From: Diadophis punctatus similis
Lineage: Eukaryota; Chordata; Lepidosauria; Squamata; Dipsadidae
NCBI GenBank assembly: GCA_023053685.1
Contig: JALIGW010000157.1
Span: 62,001-126,000, forward strand
Direction of reading: 5' to 3'
Length of the DNA stretch: 64,000 bases
Under the pieces are notes generated by a model that did no database searches, was not told the DNA's origin, and saw only the letters and a list, made by a program, of their open reading frames with translations. Shown in pieces: positions 1-11,400 of this stretch. Position 1 is the stretch's first letter, and the number at the start of each line of letters is the position of its first letter. The position numbers and the translations under genes were made by a program.

Positions 1-166
1 AAAAATCAAGCGAGAATTCAGCTTTCCAGCCTGTGGGGAACAGGAATATGTGTTTCATTTTCATTTCTGAGGTGTTTGTCAAAAGTGATGTTTTTGGGCT
101 GAATTGAGAAATAAGGCGAATGCTGTGTTAGACCTTGGGCTAGCTCTTCAGGGAAAGGTCGGAATC
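1..166. repeat. Reference monomer (variant A), 166 bp
   Basis: First complete unit, used as the coordinate frame. It has 46 G and 24 C (42% GC), giving strong G-over-C asymmetry on this strand. Landmarks: EcoRI GAATTC at 14-19; an inverted CCTGT/ACAGG pair around GGGGA at 30-44; a T-rich stretch 51-67; GCTGAATT at 98-105; NheI GCTAGC at 139-144; end GGAATC at 161-166. Variant A recurs throughout the array, usually just before B and just after C. Class-defining sites are 19-20 (CAGC or CGGC), 30-34 (CCTGT, CCCGT or CCCAT), 56 (CATTTTC or CTTTTTC), 79-85 (GTC, GCC or CAATAG), 105-112 (TGAGAAAT or TGAATCCT) and 151-162 (tail). Confidence 0.95.
15..105. repeat. Inverted AATTCAGC/GCTGAATT pair half a monomer apart
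   Basis: AATTCAGC at 15-22 is the exact inverse of GCTGAATT at 98-105. Arm centres are 18.5 and 101.5, so they lie 83 bp apart, exactly half of 166. In a continuous array the arms therefore alternate evenly every 83 bp. Monomers with CGGC at this site weaken the left arm by one base. A second, tighter dyad is CCTGT-GGGGA-ACAGG at 30-44. Dyad symmetry is a recognised property of many centromeric satellites that lack CENP-B boxes; a role here is inference only. Confidence 0.6.
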
Positions 167-498
167 AAAAATTGAGCGAGAATTCAGCTTTCCAGCCCGT
201 GGGGAACAGGAATATGTGTTTCTTTTTCATTTCTGAGGTGTTTGTCAAAAGTGATGTTTTTGGGCTGAATTGAGAAATAAGGCGAATGCTGTGTTAGACC
301 TTGGGCTAGCTCTTCAGGGAAGGCTTGGAATCGAAAATCAAGCGAGAATTCGGCTTTCCAGCCCGTGGAGAACAGGAATATGTGTTTCTTTTTCATTTCT
401 GAGGTGTTTGTCAAAAGTGATGTTTTTGGGCTGAATTGAATCCTAAGGCGAATGCTGTGTTAGACTTTGGGCTAGCTTTTCAGTGTAGGCTCGGAATC
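167..498. repeat. B-C monomer pair, first of about 30
   Basis: Two adjacent variants that almost always travel together. B (167-332) has an AATTGAG head, CCCGTGG, CTTTTTC and the diagnostic tail GGGAAGGCTTGG. C (333-498) starts GAAAATC and has the alternative tail GAATCC, GACTTTGGG, GCTTTTCAG. B starts also lie at 1495, 5469, 8437, 10097, 11923, 15389, 16883, 18543, 20369, 23835, 25329, 26325, 27809, 29290, 30120, 31604, 33742, 36693, 39163, 41301, 44249, 45733, 47051, 48037, 52147, 56091, 57409 and 63835. Chimeric B monomers start at 37679 and 60201. In the first ~25 kb C often has CCCGTGGAGAAC and CAGTGTAGG; later copies have CCCGTGGGGAAC and CAGGGTAGG. The pair marks HOR phase and is the source of the recurrent 76-residue minus-strand open frame, which is not considered a gene. 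Confidence 0.9.
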
Positions 499-2350
499 AA
501 AAATCAAGCGAGAATTCAGCTTTCCAGCCTGTGGGGAACAGGAATATGTGTTTCATTTTCATTTCTGAGGTGTTTGTCAAAAGTGATGTTCTTGGGCTGA
601 ATTGAGAAATAAGGCGAATGCTGTGTTAGACCTTGGGCTAGCTCTTCAGGGAAAGGTCGGAATCAAAAATCAAGCGAGAATTCGGCTTTCCAGCCTGTGC
701 GGAACACAAATATGTGTTTCATTTTCATTTCTGAGGTGTTTGTCAAAAGTCATGTTTTTTGGCTGAATTGAGAACTGAGGCGAATGCTGTGTTAGACCTT
801 GGGCTAGCTCTTCAGGGAAAGGTCGGAATCAAAAATTGAGCGAGAATTCGGCTTTCCAGCCCATGGGGAACAGGAATATGTGTTTCTTTTTCATTTCTGA
901 GGTGTTTGTCAAAAGTGATGTTTTTGGACTGAATTGAGAAATAAGGCGAATGCTGTGTTAGACCTTGCGCTAGCTCTTCAGGGAAAGGTCAGAATCAATA
1001 ATCAAGCGAGAATTCGGCTTTCCAGCCTGTGGGGAACAGGAATATGTGTTTCATTTTCATTTCTGAGGTGTTTGTCAAAAGTCATGTTTTTTGGCTGAAT
1101 TGAGAAATAAGGCGAATGCTGTGTTAGACCTTGGGCTAGCTCTTCAGGGAAAGGTCGGAATCAAAAATTGAGCAAGAATTCGGCTTTCCAGCCCGTGGGG
1201 AACAGGAATATGTGTTTCATTTTCATTTCTGAGGTGTTTGTCAAAAGTGATGTTTTTGGGCCGAATTGAGAAATAAGGCAAATGCTGTGTTAGACCTTGG
1301 GCTAGCTCTTCAGGGAAAGGTCGGAATCAAAAATTGAGCGAGAATTCGGCTTTCCAGCCTGTGGGGAACAGGAATATGTGTTTCTTTTTCATTTCTGAGG
1401 TGTTTGTCAAAAGTGATGTTTTTGGGCTGAATTGAGAAATAAGGCGAATGCTGTGTTAGACCTTGGGCTAGCTCTTCAGGGAAAGGTCGGAATCAAAAAT
1501 TGAGCGAGAATTCAGCTTTCCAGCCCATGGGGAACAGGAATATGTGTTTCTTTTTCATTTCTGAGGTGTTTGTCAAAAGTGATGTTTTTGGGCTGAATTG
1601 AGAAATAAGGCGAATGCTGTGTTAGACCTTGGGCTAGCTCTTCAGGGAAGGCTTGGAATCGAAAATCAAGCGAGAATTCGGCTTTCCAGCCCGTGGAGAA
1701 CAGGAATATGTGTTTCTTTTTCATTTCTGAGGTGTTTGTCAAAAGTGATGTTTTTGGGCTGAATTGAATCCTAAGGCGAATGCTGTGTTAGACTTTGGGC
1801 TAGCTTTTCAGTGTAGGCTCGGAATCAAAAATCAAGCGAGAATTCAGCTTTCCAGCCTGTGGGGAACAGGAATATGTGTTTCATTTTCATTTCTGAGGTG
1901 TTTGTCAAAAGTGATGTTTTTGGGCTGAATTGAGAAATAAGGCGAATGCTGTGTTAGACCTTGGGCTAGCTCTTCAGGGAAAGGTCGGAATCAAAAATCA
2001 AGCGAGAATTCGGCTTTCCAGCCTGTGCGGAACACGAATATGTGTTTCATTTTCATTTCTGAGGTGTTTGTCAAAAGTCATGTTTTTTGGCTGAATTGAG
2101 AACTGAGGCGAATGCTGTGTTAGACCTTGGGCTAGCTCTTCAGGGAAAGGTCGGAATCAAAAATTGAGCGAGAATTCGGCTTTCCAGCCCGTGGGGATCA
2201 GGAATATGTGTTTCTTTTTCATTTCTGAGGTGTTTGTCAAAAGTGATGTTTTTGGGCTGAATTGAGAAATAAGGCGAATGCTGTGTTAGACCTTGCGCTA
2301 GCTCTTCAGGGAAAGGTCAGAATCAATAATCAAGCGAGAATTCGGCTTTC
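167..2350. repeat. Five-monomer block duplicated at offset 1,328 bp
   Basis: 167 to about 1020 matches 1495 to about 2350 at exactly 8 x 166 bp: B, C, A, E with the GAACTGAGG variant, then an H-like monomer. Differences seen include CCCGTGG versus CCCATGG in B, GTTCTTGGG versus GTTTTTGGG, and CACAAA versus CACGAA in E. Beyond the fifth monomer the two diverge, with a CCTGTGG/CATTTTC unit versus a CCCATGG/CAATAG unit. The same two versions reappear in alternating order inside the 8,446-bp unit. Confidence 0.75.
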
Positions 2351-3486
2351 CAGCCCATGGGGAACAGGAATATGTGTTTCTTTTTCATTTCTGAGGTGTT
2401 TGTCAATAGTGATGTTTTTGGGCTGAATTGAATCCTAAGGCGAATGCTGTGTTAGACTTTGGGCTAGCTTTTCAGGGTAGGCTCGGAATCAAAAATCAAG
2501 CGAGAATTCAGCTTTCCAGCCTGTGGGGAACAGGAATATGTGTTTCATTTTCATTTCTGAGGTGTTTGTCAAAAGTGATGTTTTTGGGCTGAATTGAATC
2601 CTAAGGCGAATGCTGTGTTAGACTTTGGGCTAGCTTTTCAGGGTAGGCTCGGAATCAAAAATCAAGCGAGAATTCAGCTTTCCATCCTGTGGGGAACAGG
2701 AATGTGTGTTTCATTTTCATTTCTGAGGTGTTTGTCAAAAGTGATGTTTTTGGGCTGAATTGAGAAATAAGGCGAATGCTGGGTTAGACCTTGGGCTAGC
2801 TCTTCAGGGAAAGGTCGGAATCAAAAATTGAGCGAGAATTCGGCTTTCCAGCCCGTGGGGAACAGGAATATGTGTTTCATTTTCATTTCTGAGGTGTTTG
2901 TCAAAAGTGATGTTTTTGGGCCGAATTGAGAAATAAGGCAAATGCTGTGTTAGACCTTGGGCTAGCTCTTCAGGGAAAGGTCGGAATCAAAAATTGAGCG
3001 AGAATTCGGCTTTCCAGCCCATGGGGAACAGGAATATGTGTTTCTTTTTCATTTCTGAGGTGTTTGTCAAAAGTGATGTTTTTGGGCTGAATTGAATCCT
3101 AAGGCGAATGCTGTGTTAGACTTTGGGCTAGGCTTTCAGGGTAGGCTCGGAATCAAAAATCAAGCGAGAATTCAGCTTTCCAGCCTGTGGGGAACAGGAA
3201 TATGTGTTTCATTTTCATTTCTGAGGTGTTTGTCAAAAGTGATGTTTTTGGGCTGAATTGAGAAATAAGGCGAATGCTGTGTTAGACCTTGGGCTAGGTC
3301 TTCAGGGAAAGGTCGGAATCAAAAATCAAGCGAGAATTCGGCTTTCCAGCCTGTGGGGAACAGGAATATGTGTTTCTTTTTCATTTCTGAGGTGTTTGTC
3401 AAAAGTGATGTTTTTGGGCTGAATTGAGAAATAAGGCGAATGCTGTGTTAGACCTTGGGCTAGCTCTTCAGGGAAAGGTCGGAATC

Positions 3487-3642
3487 AAAAATCAAGCGAG
3501 AATTCGGCTTTCCAGCCTGTGCGGAACACGAATATGTGTTTCATTTTCATTTCTGAGGTGTTTGTCAAAAGTCATGTTTTTTGGCTGAATTGAGAATGCT
3601 GTGTAAGACCTTGGGCTAGCTCTTCAGGGAAAGGTCGGAATC
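3487..3642. repeat. 156-bp deletion monomer, first of 41
   Basis: This E-type monomer reads GAATTGAGAATGCTG where full-length units read GAATTGAGAAATAAGGCGAA. Ten bases around monomer position 110 are absent, flanked by the microhomology GAA. Deletion junctions also lie near 6240, 7557, 12855, 14175, 21305, 22620, 26930, 28742, 31056, 33041, 33190, 34845, 35001, 35987, 36143, 37630, 38609, 40600, 40755, 42405, 42560, 43545, 43700, 45185, 46670, 47655, 48975, 49460, 50115, 51765, 52750, 53405, 55220, 55710, 57027, 58345, 58830, 59487, 61635 and 62121. All share one junction, so one origin is likely. Confidence 0.92.
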
Positions 3643-3974
3643 AAAAATTGAGCGAGAATTCGGCTTTCCAGCCCGTGGGGAACAGGAATATGTGTTTCTT
3701 TTTCATTTCTGAGGTGTTTGTCAAAAGTGATGTTTTTGGGCTGAATTGAGAAATAAGGCGAATGCTGTGTTAGACCTTGCGCTAGCTCTTCAGGGAAAGG
3801 TCAGAATCAATAATCAAGCGAGAATTCGGCTTTCCAGCCCATGGGGAACAGGAATATGTGTTTCTTTTTCATTTCTGAGGTGTTTGTCAAAAGTGATGTT
3901 TTTCGGCTGAATTGAATCCTAAGGCGAATGCTGTGTTGGACTTTGGGCTAGCTTTTCAGGGTAGGCTCGGAATC

Positions 3975-4970
3975 AAAAATCAAGCGAGAATTCAGCTTTC
4001 CAGCCTGTGGGGAACAGGAATATGTGTTTCATTTTCATTTCTGAGGTGTTTGTCAAAAGTGATGTTTTTGGGCTGAATTGAGAAATAAGGCGAATGCTGT
4101 GTTAGACCTTGGGCTAGCTCTTCAGGGAAAGGTCAGAATCAAAAATTGAGCGAGAATTCAGCTTTCCAGCCCATGGGGAACAGGAATATGTGTTTCTTTT
4201 TCATTTCTGAGGTGTTTGCCAAAAGTGATGTTTTTGGGCTGAATTGAGAAATAAAACGAATGCTGGGTTAGACCTTGGGCTAGCTCTTCAGGGAAAGGTC
4301 GGAATCAAAAATCAAGCGAGAATTCGGCTTTCCAGCCTGTGGGGAACAGGAATATGTGTTTCTTTTTCATTTCTGAGGTGTTTGTCAAAAGTGATGTTTT
4401 TGGGCTGAATTGAATCCTAAGGCGAATGCAGTGTTAGACTTTGGGCTAGCTTTTCAGGGTAGGCTCGGAATCAAAAATCAAGCGAGAATTCAGCTTTCCA
4501 GCCTGTGGGGAACAGGAATATGTGTTTCATTTTCATTTCTGAGGTGTTTGTCAAAAGTGATGTTTTTGGGCTGAATTGAGAAATAAGGCGAATGCTGTGT
4601 TAGACCTTGGGCTAGCTCTTCAGGGAAAGGTCAGAATCAAAAATTGAGCGAGAATTCAGCTTTCCAGCCCATGGGGAACAGGAATATGTGTTTCTTTTTC
4701 ATTTCTGAGGTGTTTGCCAAAAGTGATGTTTTTGGGCTGAATTGAGAAATAAAACGAATGCTGGGTTAGACCTTGGGCTAGCTCTTCAGGGAAAGGTCGG
4801 AATCAAAAATCAAGCGAGAATTCGGCTTTCCAGCCTGTGGGGAACAGGAATATGTGTTTCTTTTTCATTTCTGAGGTGTTTGTCAAAAGTGATGTTTTTG
4901 GGCTGAATTGAATCCTAAGGCGAATGCAGTGTTAGACTTTGGGCTAGCTTTTCAGGGTAGGCTCGGAATC
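3975..4970. repeat. 498-bp trimer duplicated in tandem
   Basis: Bases 3975-4472 and 4473-4970 are two adjacent copies of the same three monomers. They share two markers seen nowhere else in the window: ATAAAACGAATGCTGGG (4252 and 4750) and GAATGCAGTG (about 4423 and 4921). No difference between the copies was noticed, so this is a very recent three-unit unequal exchange or slippage event. Confidence 0.85.
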
Positions 4971-5800
4971 AAAAATCAAGCGAGAATTCAGCTTTCCAGC
5001 CTGTGGGGAACAGGAATATGTGTTTCATTTTCATTTCTGAGGTGTTTGTCAAAAGTGATGTTTTTGGGCTGAATTGAGAAATAAGGCGAATGCTGTGTTA
5101 GACCTTGGGCTAGCTCTTCAGGGAAAGGTCGGAATTAAAAATTGAGCGAGAATTCGGCTTTCCAGCCCATGGGGAACAGGAATATGTGTTTCTTTTTCAT
5201 TTCTGAGGTGTTTGTCAAAAGTAATGTTTTTGGGCTGAATTGAATCCTAAGGCGAATGCTGTGTTAGACTTTGGGCTAGCTTTTCAGGGTAGGCTCGGAA
5301 TCAAAAATCAAGCGAGAATTCAGCTTTCCAGCCTGTGGGGAACAGGAATATGTGTTTCATTTTCATTTCTGAGGTGTTTGTCAAAAGTGATGTTTTTGGG
5401 CTGAATTGAGAAATAAGGCGAATGCTGTGTTAGACCTTGGGCTAGCTCTTCAGGGAAAGGTCGGAATCAAAAATTGAGCGAGAATTCAGCTTTCCAGCCC
5501 GTGGGGAACAGGAATATGTGTTTCTTTTTCATTTCTGAGGTGTTTGTCAAAAGTGATGTTTTTGGGCTGAATTGAGAAATAAGGCGAATGCTGTGTTAGA
5601 CCTTGGGCTAGCTCTTCAGGGAAGGCTTGGAATCGAAAATCAAGCGAGAATTCGGCTTTCCAGCCCGTGGGGAACAGGAATATGTGTTTCTTTTTCATTT
5701 CTGAGGTGTTTGTCAAAAGTGATGTTTTTGGGCTGAATTGAGAAATAAGGCGAATGCTGTGTTAGACCTTGGGCTAGCTCTTCAGGGAAAGGTCGGAATC

Positions 5801-8104
5801 AAAAATTGAGCGAGAATTCGGCTTTCCAGCCCGTGGGGAACAGGAATATGTGTTTCTTTTTCATTTCTGAGGTGTTTGCCAAAAGTGATGTTTTTGGGCT
5901 GAATTGAGAAATAAGGCGAATGCTGTGTTAGACCTTGGGCTAGGTCTTCAGGGAAAGGTCGGAATCAAAAATCAAGCGAGAATTCGGCTTTCCAGCCTGT
6001 GGGGAACAGGAATATGTGTTTCTTTTTCATTTCTGAGGTGTTTGTCAAAAGTGATGTTTTTGGGCTGAATTGAGAAATAAGGCGAATGCTGTGTTAGACC
6101 TTGGGCTAGCTCTTCAGGGAAAGGTCGGAATCAAAAATCAAGCGAGAATTCGGCTTTCCAGCCTGTGCGGAACACGAATATGTGTTTCATTTTCATTTCT
6201 GAGGTGTTTGTCAAAAGTCATGTTTTTTGGCTGAATTGAGAATGCTGTGTAAGACCTTGGGCTAGCTCTTCAGGGAAAGGTCGGAATCAAAATTTGAGCG
6301 AGAATTCGGCTTTCCAGCCCGTGGGGAACAGGAATATGTGTTTCTTTTTCATTTCTGAGGTGTTTGTCAAAAGTGATGTTTTTGGGCTGAATTGAGAAAT
6401 AAGGCGAATGCTGTGTTAGACCTTGGGCTAGCTCTTCAGGGAAAGGTCAGAATCAAAAATTGAGCGAGAATTCAGCTTTCCAGCCCATGGGGAACAGGAA
6501 TATGTGTTTCTTTTTCATTTCTGAGGTGTTTGCCAAAAGTGATGTTTTTGGGCTGAATTGAGAAATAAGGCGAATGCTGGGTTAGACCTTGGGCTAGCTC
6601 TTCAGGGAAAGGTCGGAATCAAAAATCAAGCGAGAATTCGGCTTTCCAGCCTGTGGGGAACAGGAATATGTGTTTCTTTTTCATTTCTGAGGTGTTTGTC
6701 AAAAGTGATGTTTTTGGGCTGAATTGAATCCTAAGGCGAATGCTGTGTTAGACTTTGGGCTAGCTTTTCAGGGTAGGCTCGGAATCAAAAATCAAGCGAG
6801 AATTCAGCTTTCCAGCCTGTGGGGAACAGGAATATGTGTTTCATTTTCATTTCTGAGGTGTTTGTCAAAAGTGATGTTTTTGGGCTGAATTGAGAAATAA
6901 GGCGAATGCTGTGTTAGACCTTGGGCTAGCTCTTCAGGGAAAGGTCGGAATTAAAAATTGAGCGAGAATTCAGCTTTCCAGCCCGTGGGGAACAGGAATA
7001 TGTGTTTCTTTTTCATTTCTGAGGTGTTTGTCAAAAGTGATGTTTTTGGGCTGAATTGAGAAATAAGGCGAATGCTGTGTTAGACCTTGGGCTAGCTCTT
7101 CAGGGAAAGGTCAGAATCAAAAATTGAGCGAGAATTCAGCTTTCCAGCCCATGGGGAACAGGAATATGTGTTTCTTTTTCATTTCTGAGGTGTTTGCCAA
7201 AAGTGATGTTTTTGGGCTGAATTGAGAAATAAGGCGAATGCTGTGTTAGACCTTGGGCTAGCTCTTCAGGGAAAGGTCGGAATCAAAAATTGAGCGAGAA
7301 TTCGGCTTTCCAGCCCGTGGGGAACAGGAATATGTGTTTCTTTTTCATTTCTGAGGTGTTTGCCAAAAGTGATGTTTTTGGGCTGAATTGAGAAATAAGG
7401 CGAATGCTGTGTTAGACCTTGGGCTAGGTCTTCAGGGAAAGGTCGGAATCAAAAATCAAGCGAGAATTCGGCTTTCCAGCCTGTGGGGAACAGGAATATG
7501 TGTTTCTTTTTCATTTCTGAGGTGTTTGTCAAAAGTGATGTTTTTGGGCTGAATTGAGAATGCTGTGTAAGACCTTGGGCTAGCTCTTCAGGGAAAGGTC
7601 GGAATCAAAAATTGAGCGAGAATTCGGCTTTCCAGCCCGTGGGGAACAGGAATATGTGTTTCTTTTTCATTTCTGAGGTGTTTGTCAAAAGTGATGTTTT
7701 TGGGCTGAATTGAGAAATAAGGCGAATGCTGTGTTAGACCTTGGGCTAGCTCTTCAGGGAAAGGTCAGAATCAAAAATTGAGCGAGAATTCAGCTTTCCA
7801 GCCCATGGGGAACAGGAATATGTGTTTCTTTTTCATTTCTGAGGTGTTTGCCAAAAGTGATGTTTTTGGGCTGAATTGAGAAATAAGGCGAATGCTGGGT
7901 TAGACCTTGGGCTAGCTCTTCAGGGAAAGGTCGGAATCAAAAATCAAGCGAGAATTCGGCTTTCCAGCCTGTGGGGAACAGGAATATGTGTTTCTTTTTC
8001 ATTTCTGAGGTGTTTGTCAAAAGTGATGTTTTTGGGCTGAATTGAGAAATAAGGCGAATGCTGTGTTAGACCTTGGGCTAGCTCTTCAGGGAAAGGTCGG
8101 AATC
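5801..8104. repeat. Duplicated F-G-E block with a fused monomer in the second copy
   Basis: The run starting at 5801 (F, G, E-156 and following) restarts at 7285, 1,484 bp later. In the second copy G and E are fused into one 156-bp monomer (7451-7606). It has the G head and GTGATG core but the E-type GAGAATGCTGTG deletion junction, so one monomer was lost by exchange inside the repeat. Downstream monomers then match at offset 1,318. Both copies share the rare GTGTAAGACC, otherwise seen only near 3600. Confidence 0.75.
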
Positions 8105-8436
8105 AAAAATTGAGCGAGAATTCAGCTTTCCAGCCCATGGGGAACAGGAATATGTGTTTCTTTTTCATTTCTGAGGTGTTTGTCAAAAGTGATGTTTTTG
8201 GGCTGAATTGAATCCTAAGGCGAATGCTGTGTTAGACTTTGGGCTAGCTTTTCAGGGTAGGCTCGGAATCAAAAATCAAGCGAGAATTCAGCTTTCCAGC
8301 CTGTGGGGAACAGGAATATGTGTTTCATTTTCATTTCTGAGGTGTTTGTCAAAAGTGATGTTTTTGGGCTGAATTGAGAAATAAGGCGAATGCTGTGTTA
8401 GACCTTGGGCTAGCTCTTCAGGGAAAGGTCGGAATT

Positions 8437-11400
8437 AAAAATTGAGCGAGAATTCAGCTTTCCAGCCCGTGGGGAACAGGAATATGTGTTTCTTTTTCAT
8501 TTCTGAGGTGTTTGTCAAAAGTGATGTTTTTGGGCTGAATTGAGAAATAAGGCGAATGCTGTGTTAGACCTTGGGCTAGCTCTTCAGGGAAGGCTTGGAA
8601 TCGAAAATCAAGCGAGAATTCGGCTTTCCAGCCCGTGGAGAACAGGAATATGTGTTTCTTTTTCATTTCTGAGGTGTTTGTCAAAAGTGATGTTTTTGGG
8701 CTGAATTGAATCCTAAGGCGAATGCTGTGTTAGACTTTGGGCTAGCTTTTCAGTGTAGGCTCGGAATCAAAAATCAAGCGAGAATTCAGCTTTCCAGCCT
8801 GTGGGGAACAGGAATATGTGTTTCATTTTCATTTCTGAGGTGTTTGTCAAAAGTGATGTTCTTGGGCTGAATTGAGAAATAAGGCGAATGCTGTGTTAGA
8901 CCTTGGGCTAGCTCTTCAGGGAAAGGTCGGAATCAAAAATCAAGCGAGAATTCGGCTTTCCAGCCTGTGTGGAACACAAATATGTGTTTCATTTTCATTT
9001 CTGAGGTGTTTGTCAAAAGTCATGTTTTTTGGCTGAATTGAGAACTGAGGCGAATGCTGTGTTAGACCTTGGGCTAGCTCTTCAGGGAAAGGTCGGAATC
9101 AAAAATTGAGCGAGAATTCGGCTTTCCAGCCCGTGGGGAACAGGAATATGTGTTTCTTTTTCATTTCTGAGGTGTTTGTCAAAAGTGATGTTTTTGGACT
9201 GAATTGAGAAATAAGGCGAATGCTGTGTTAGACCTTGCGCTAGCTCTTCAGGGAAAGGTCAGAATCAATAATCAAGCGAGAATTCGGCTTTCCAGCCTGT
9301 GGGGAACAGGAATATGTGTTTCATTTTCATTTCTGAGGTGTTTGTCAAAAGTCATGTTTTTTGGCTGAATTGAGAAATAAGGCGAATGCTGTGTTAGACC
9401 TTGGGCTAGCTCTTCAGGGAAAGGTCGGAATCAAAAATTGAGCAAGAATTCGGCTTTCCAGCCCGTGGGGAACAGGAATATGTGTTTCATTTTCATTTCT
9501 GAGGTGTTTGTCAAAAGTGATGTTTTTGGGCCGAATTGAGAAATAAGGCGAATGCTGTGTTAGACCTTGGGCTAGCTCTTCAGGGAAAGGTCGGAATCAA
9601 AAATTGAGCGAGAATTCGGCTTTCCAGCCTGTGGGGAACAGGAATATGTGTTTCTTTTTCATTTCTGAGGTGTTTGTCAAAAGTGATGTTTTTGGGCTGA
9701 ATTGAGAAATAAGGCGAATGCTGTGTTAGACCTTGGGCTAGCTCTTCAGGGAAAGGTCGGAATCAAAAATTGAGCGAGAATTCAGCTTTCCAGCCCATGG
9801 GGAACAGGAATATGTGTTTCTTTTTCATTTCTGAGGTGTTTGTCAAAAGTGATGTTTTTGGGCTGAATTGAATCCTAAGGCGAATGCTGTGTTAGACTTT
9901 GGGCTAGCTTTTCAGGGTAGGCTCGGAATCAAAAATCAAGCGAGAATTCAGCTTTCCAGCCTGTGGGGAACAGGAATATGTGTTTCATTTTCATTTCTGA
10001 GGTGTTTGTCAAAAGTGATGTTTTTGGGCTGAATTGAGAAATAAGGCGAATGCTGTGTTAGACCTTGGGCTAGCTCTTCAGGGAAAGGTCGGAATTAAAA
10101 ATTGAGCGAGAATTCAGCTTTCCAGCCCGTGGGGAACAGGAATATGTGTTTCTTTTTGATTTCTGAGGTGTTTGTCAAAAGTGATGTTTTTGGGCTGAAT
10201 TGAGAAATAAGGCGAATGCTGTGTTAGACCTTGCGCTAGCTCTTCAGGGAAGGCTTGGAATCGAAAATCAAGCGAGAATTCGGCTTTCCAGCCCGTGGAG
10301 AACAGGAATATGTGTTTCTTTTTCATTTCTGAGGTGTTTGTCAAAAGTGATGTTTTTGGGCTGAATTGAATCCTAAGGCGAATGCTGTGTTAGACTTTGG
10401 GCTAGCTTTTCAGTGTAGGCTCAGAATCAAAAATCAAGCGAGAATTCAGCTTTCCAGCCTGTGGGGAACAGGAATATGTGTTTCATTTTCATTTCTGAGG
10501 TGTTTGTCAAAAGTGATGTTTTTGGGCTGAATTGAGAAATAAGGCGAATGCTGTGTTAGACCTTGGGCTAGCTCTTCAGGGAAAGGTCGGAATCAAAAAT
10601 CAAGTGAGAATTCGGCTTTCCAGCCTGTGCGGAACACGAATATGTGTTTCATTTTCATTTCTGAGGTGTTTGTCAAAAGTCATGTTTTTTGGCTGAATTG
10701 AGAACTGAGGCGAATGCTGTGTTAGACCTTGGGCTAGCTCTTCAGGGAAAGGTCGGAATCAAAAATTGAGCGAGAATTCGGCTTTCCAGCCCGTGGGGAT
10801 CAGGAATATGTGTTTCTTTTTCATTTCTGAGGTGTTTGTCAAAAGTGATGTTTTTGGGCTGAATTGAGAAATAAGGCGAATGCTGTGTTAGACCTTGCGC
10901 TAGCTCTTCAGGGAAAGGTCAGAATCAATAATCAAGCGAGAATTCGGCTTTCCAGCCCATGGGGAACAGGAATATGTGTTTCTTTTTCATTTCTGAGGTG
11001 TTTGTCAATAGTGATGTTTTTGGGCTGAATTGAATCCTAAGGCGAATGCTGTGTTAGACTTTGGGCTAGCTTTTCAGGGTAGGCTCGGAATCAAAAATCA
11101 AGCGAGAATTCAGCTTTCCAGCCTGTGGGGAACAGGAATATGTGTTTCATTTTCATTTCTGAGGTGTTTGTCAAAAGTGATGTTTTTGGGCTGAATTGAA
11201 TCCTAAGGCGAATGCTGTGTTAGACTTTGGGCTAGCTTTTCAGGGTAGGCTCGGAATCAAAAATCAAGCGAGAATTCAGCTTTCCATCCTGTGGGGAACA
11301 GGAATATGTGTTTCATTTTCATTTCTGAGGTGTTTGTCAAAAGTGATGTTTTTGGGCTGAATTGAGAAATAAGGCGAATGCTGGGTTAGACCTTGGGCTA

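Larger units (their letters stand above)
1..7946. repeat. Array segment I: mixed, locally duplicated monomers
   Basis: 48 monomers with no large clean periodicity. Parts align to the next segment at shifting offsets. Bases 167 to about 1494 match 8437 onward (offset 8,270, sharing the private GTTCTTGGG and TTTTTGGACTG variants). About 1495-3295 match 10,097 onward (offset 8,602, sharing GTGGGGATCAGG, CAATAG and TCCATCC). From about 3297 the match continues at offset 9,266, so four monomers (664 bp) present in segment II are absent here. Three 156-bp monomers occur (starting 3487, 6133 and 7451). This is probably an older, partly decayed relative of the 8,446-bp unit. Confidence 0.8.

Noticed and set aside
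106..124. CENP-B box on the minus strand
   Set aside because: The minus strand reads TTCGCCTTA, matching the TTCG....A half of the box, but the required CGGG is replaced by TCTC or ATTC. No monomer variant seen restores it, so a functional box is not supported.
1..166. G-quadruplex within the monomer
   Set aside because: Four G runs exist on the plus strand, but they are separated by loops of roughly 40-60 bases, too long for a canonical quadruplex.
184..414. Recurrent 76-residue minus-strand open frame, about 29 copies
   Set aside because: It is a by-product of the B-C monomer pair. Because 166 is not a multiple of 3, the same DNA is read in two frames within one open frame: HLRNEKETHIPVPHG and SEMKKKHIFLFSTG come from the same repeat segment. 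Copy-to-copy conservation reflects array homogenisation, not selection. No domain, signal or promoter is visible.
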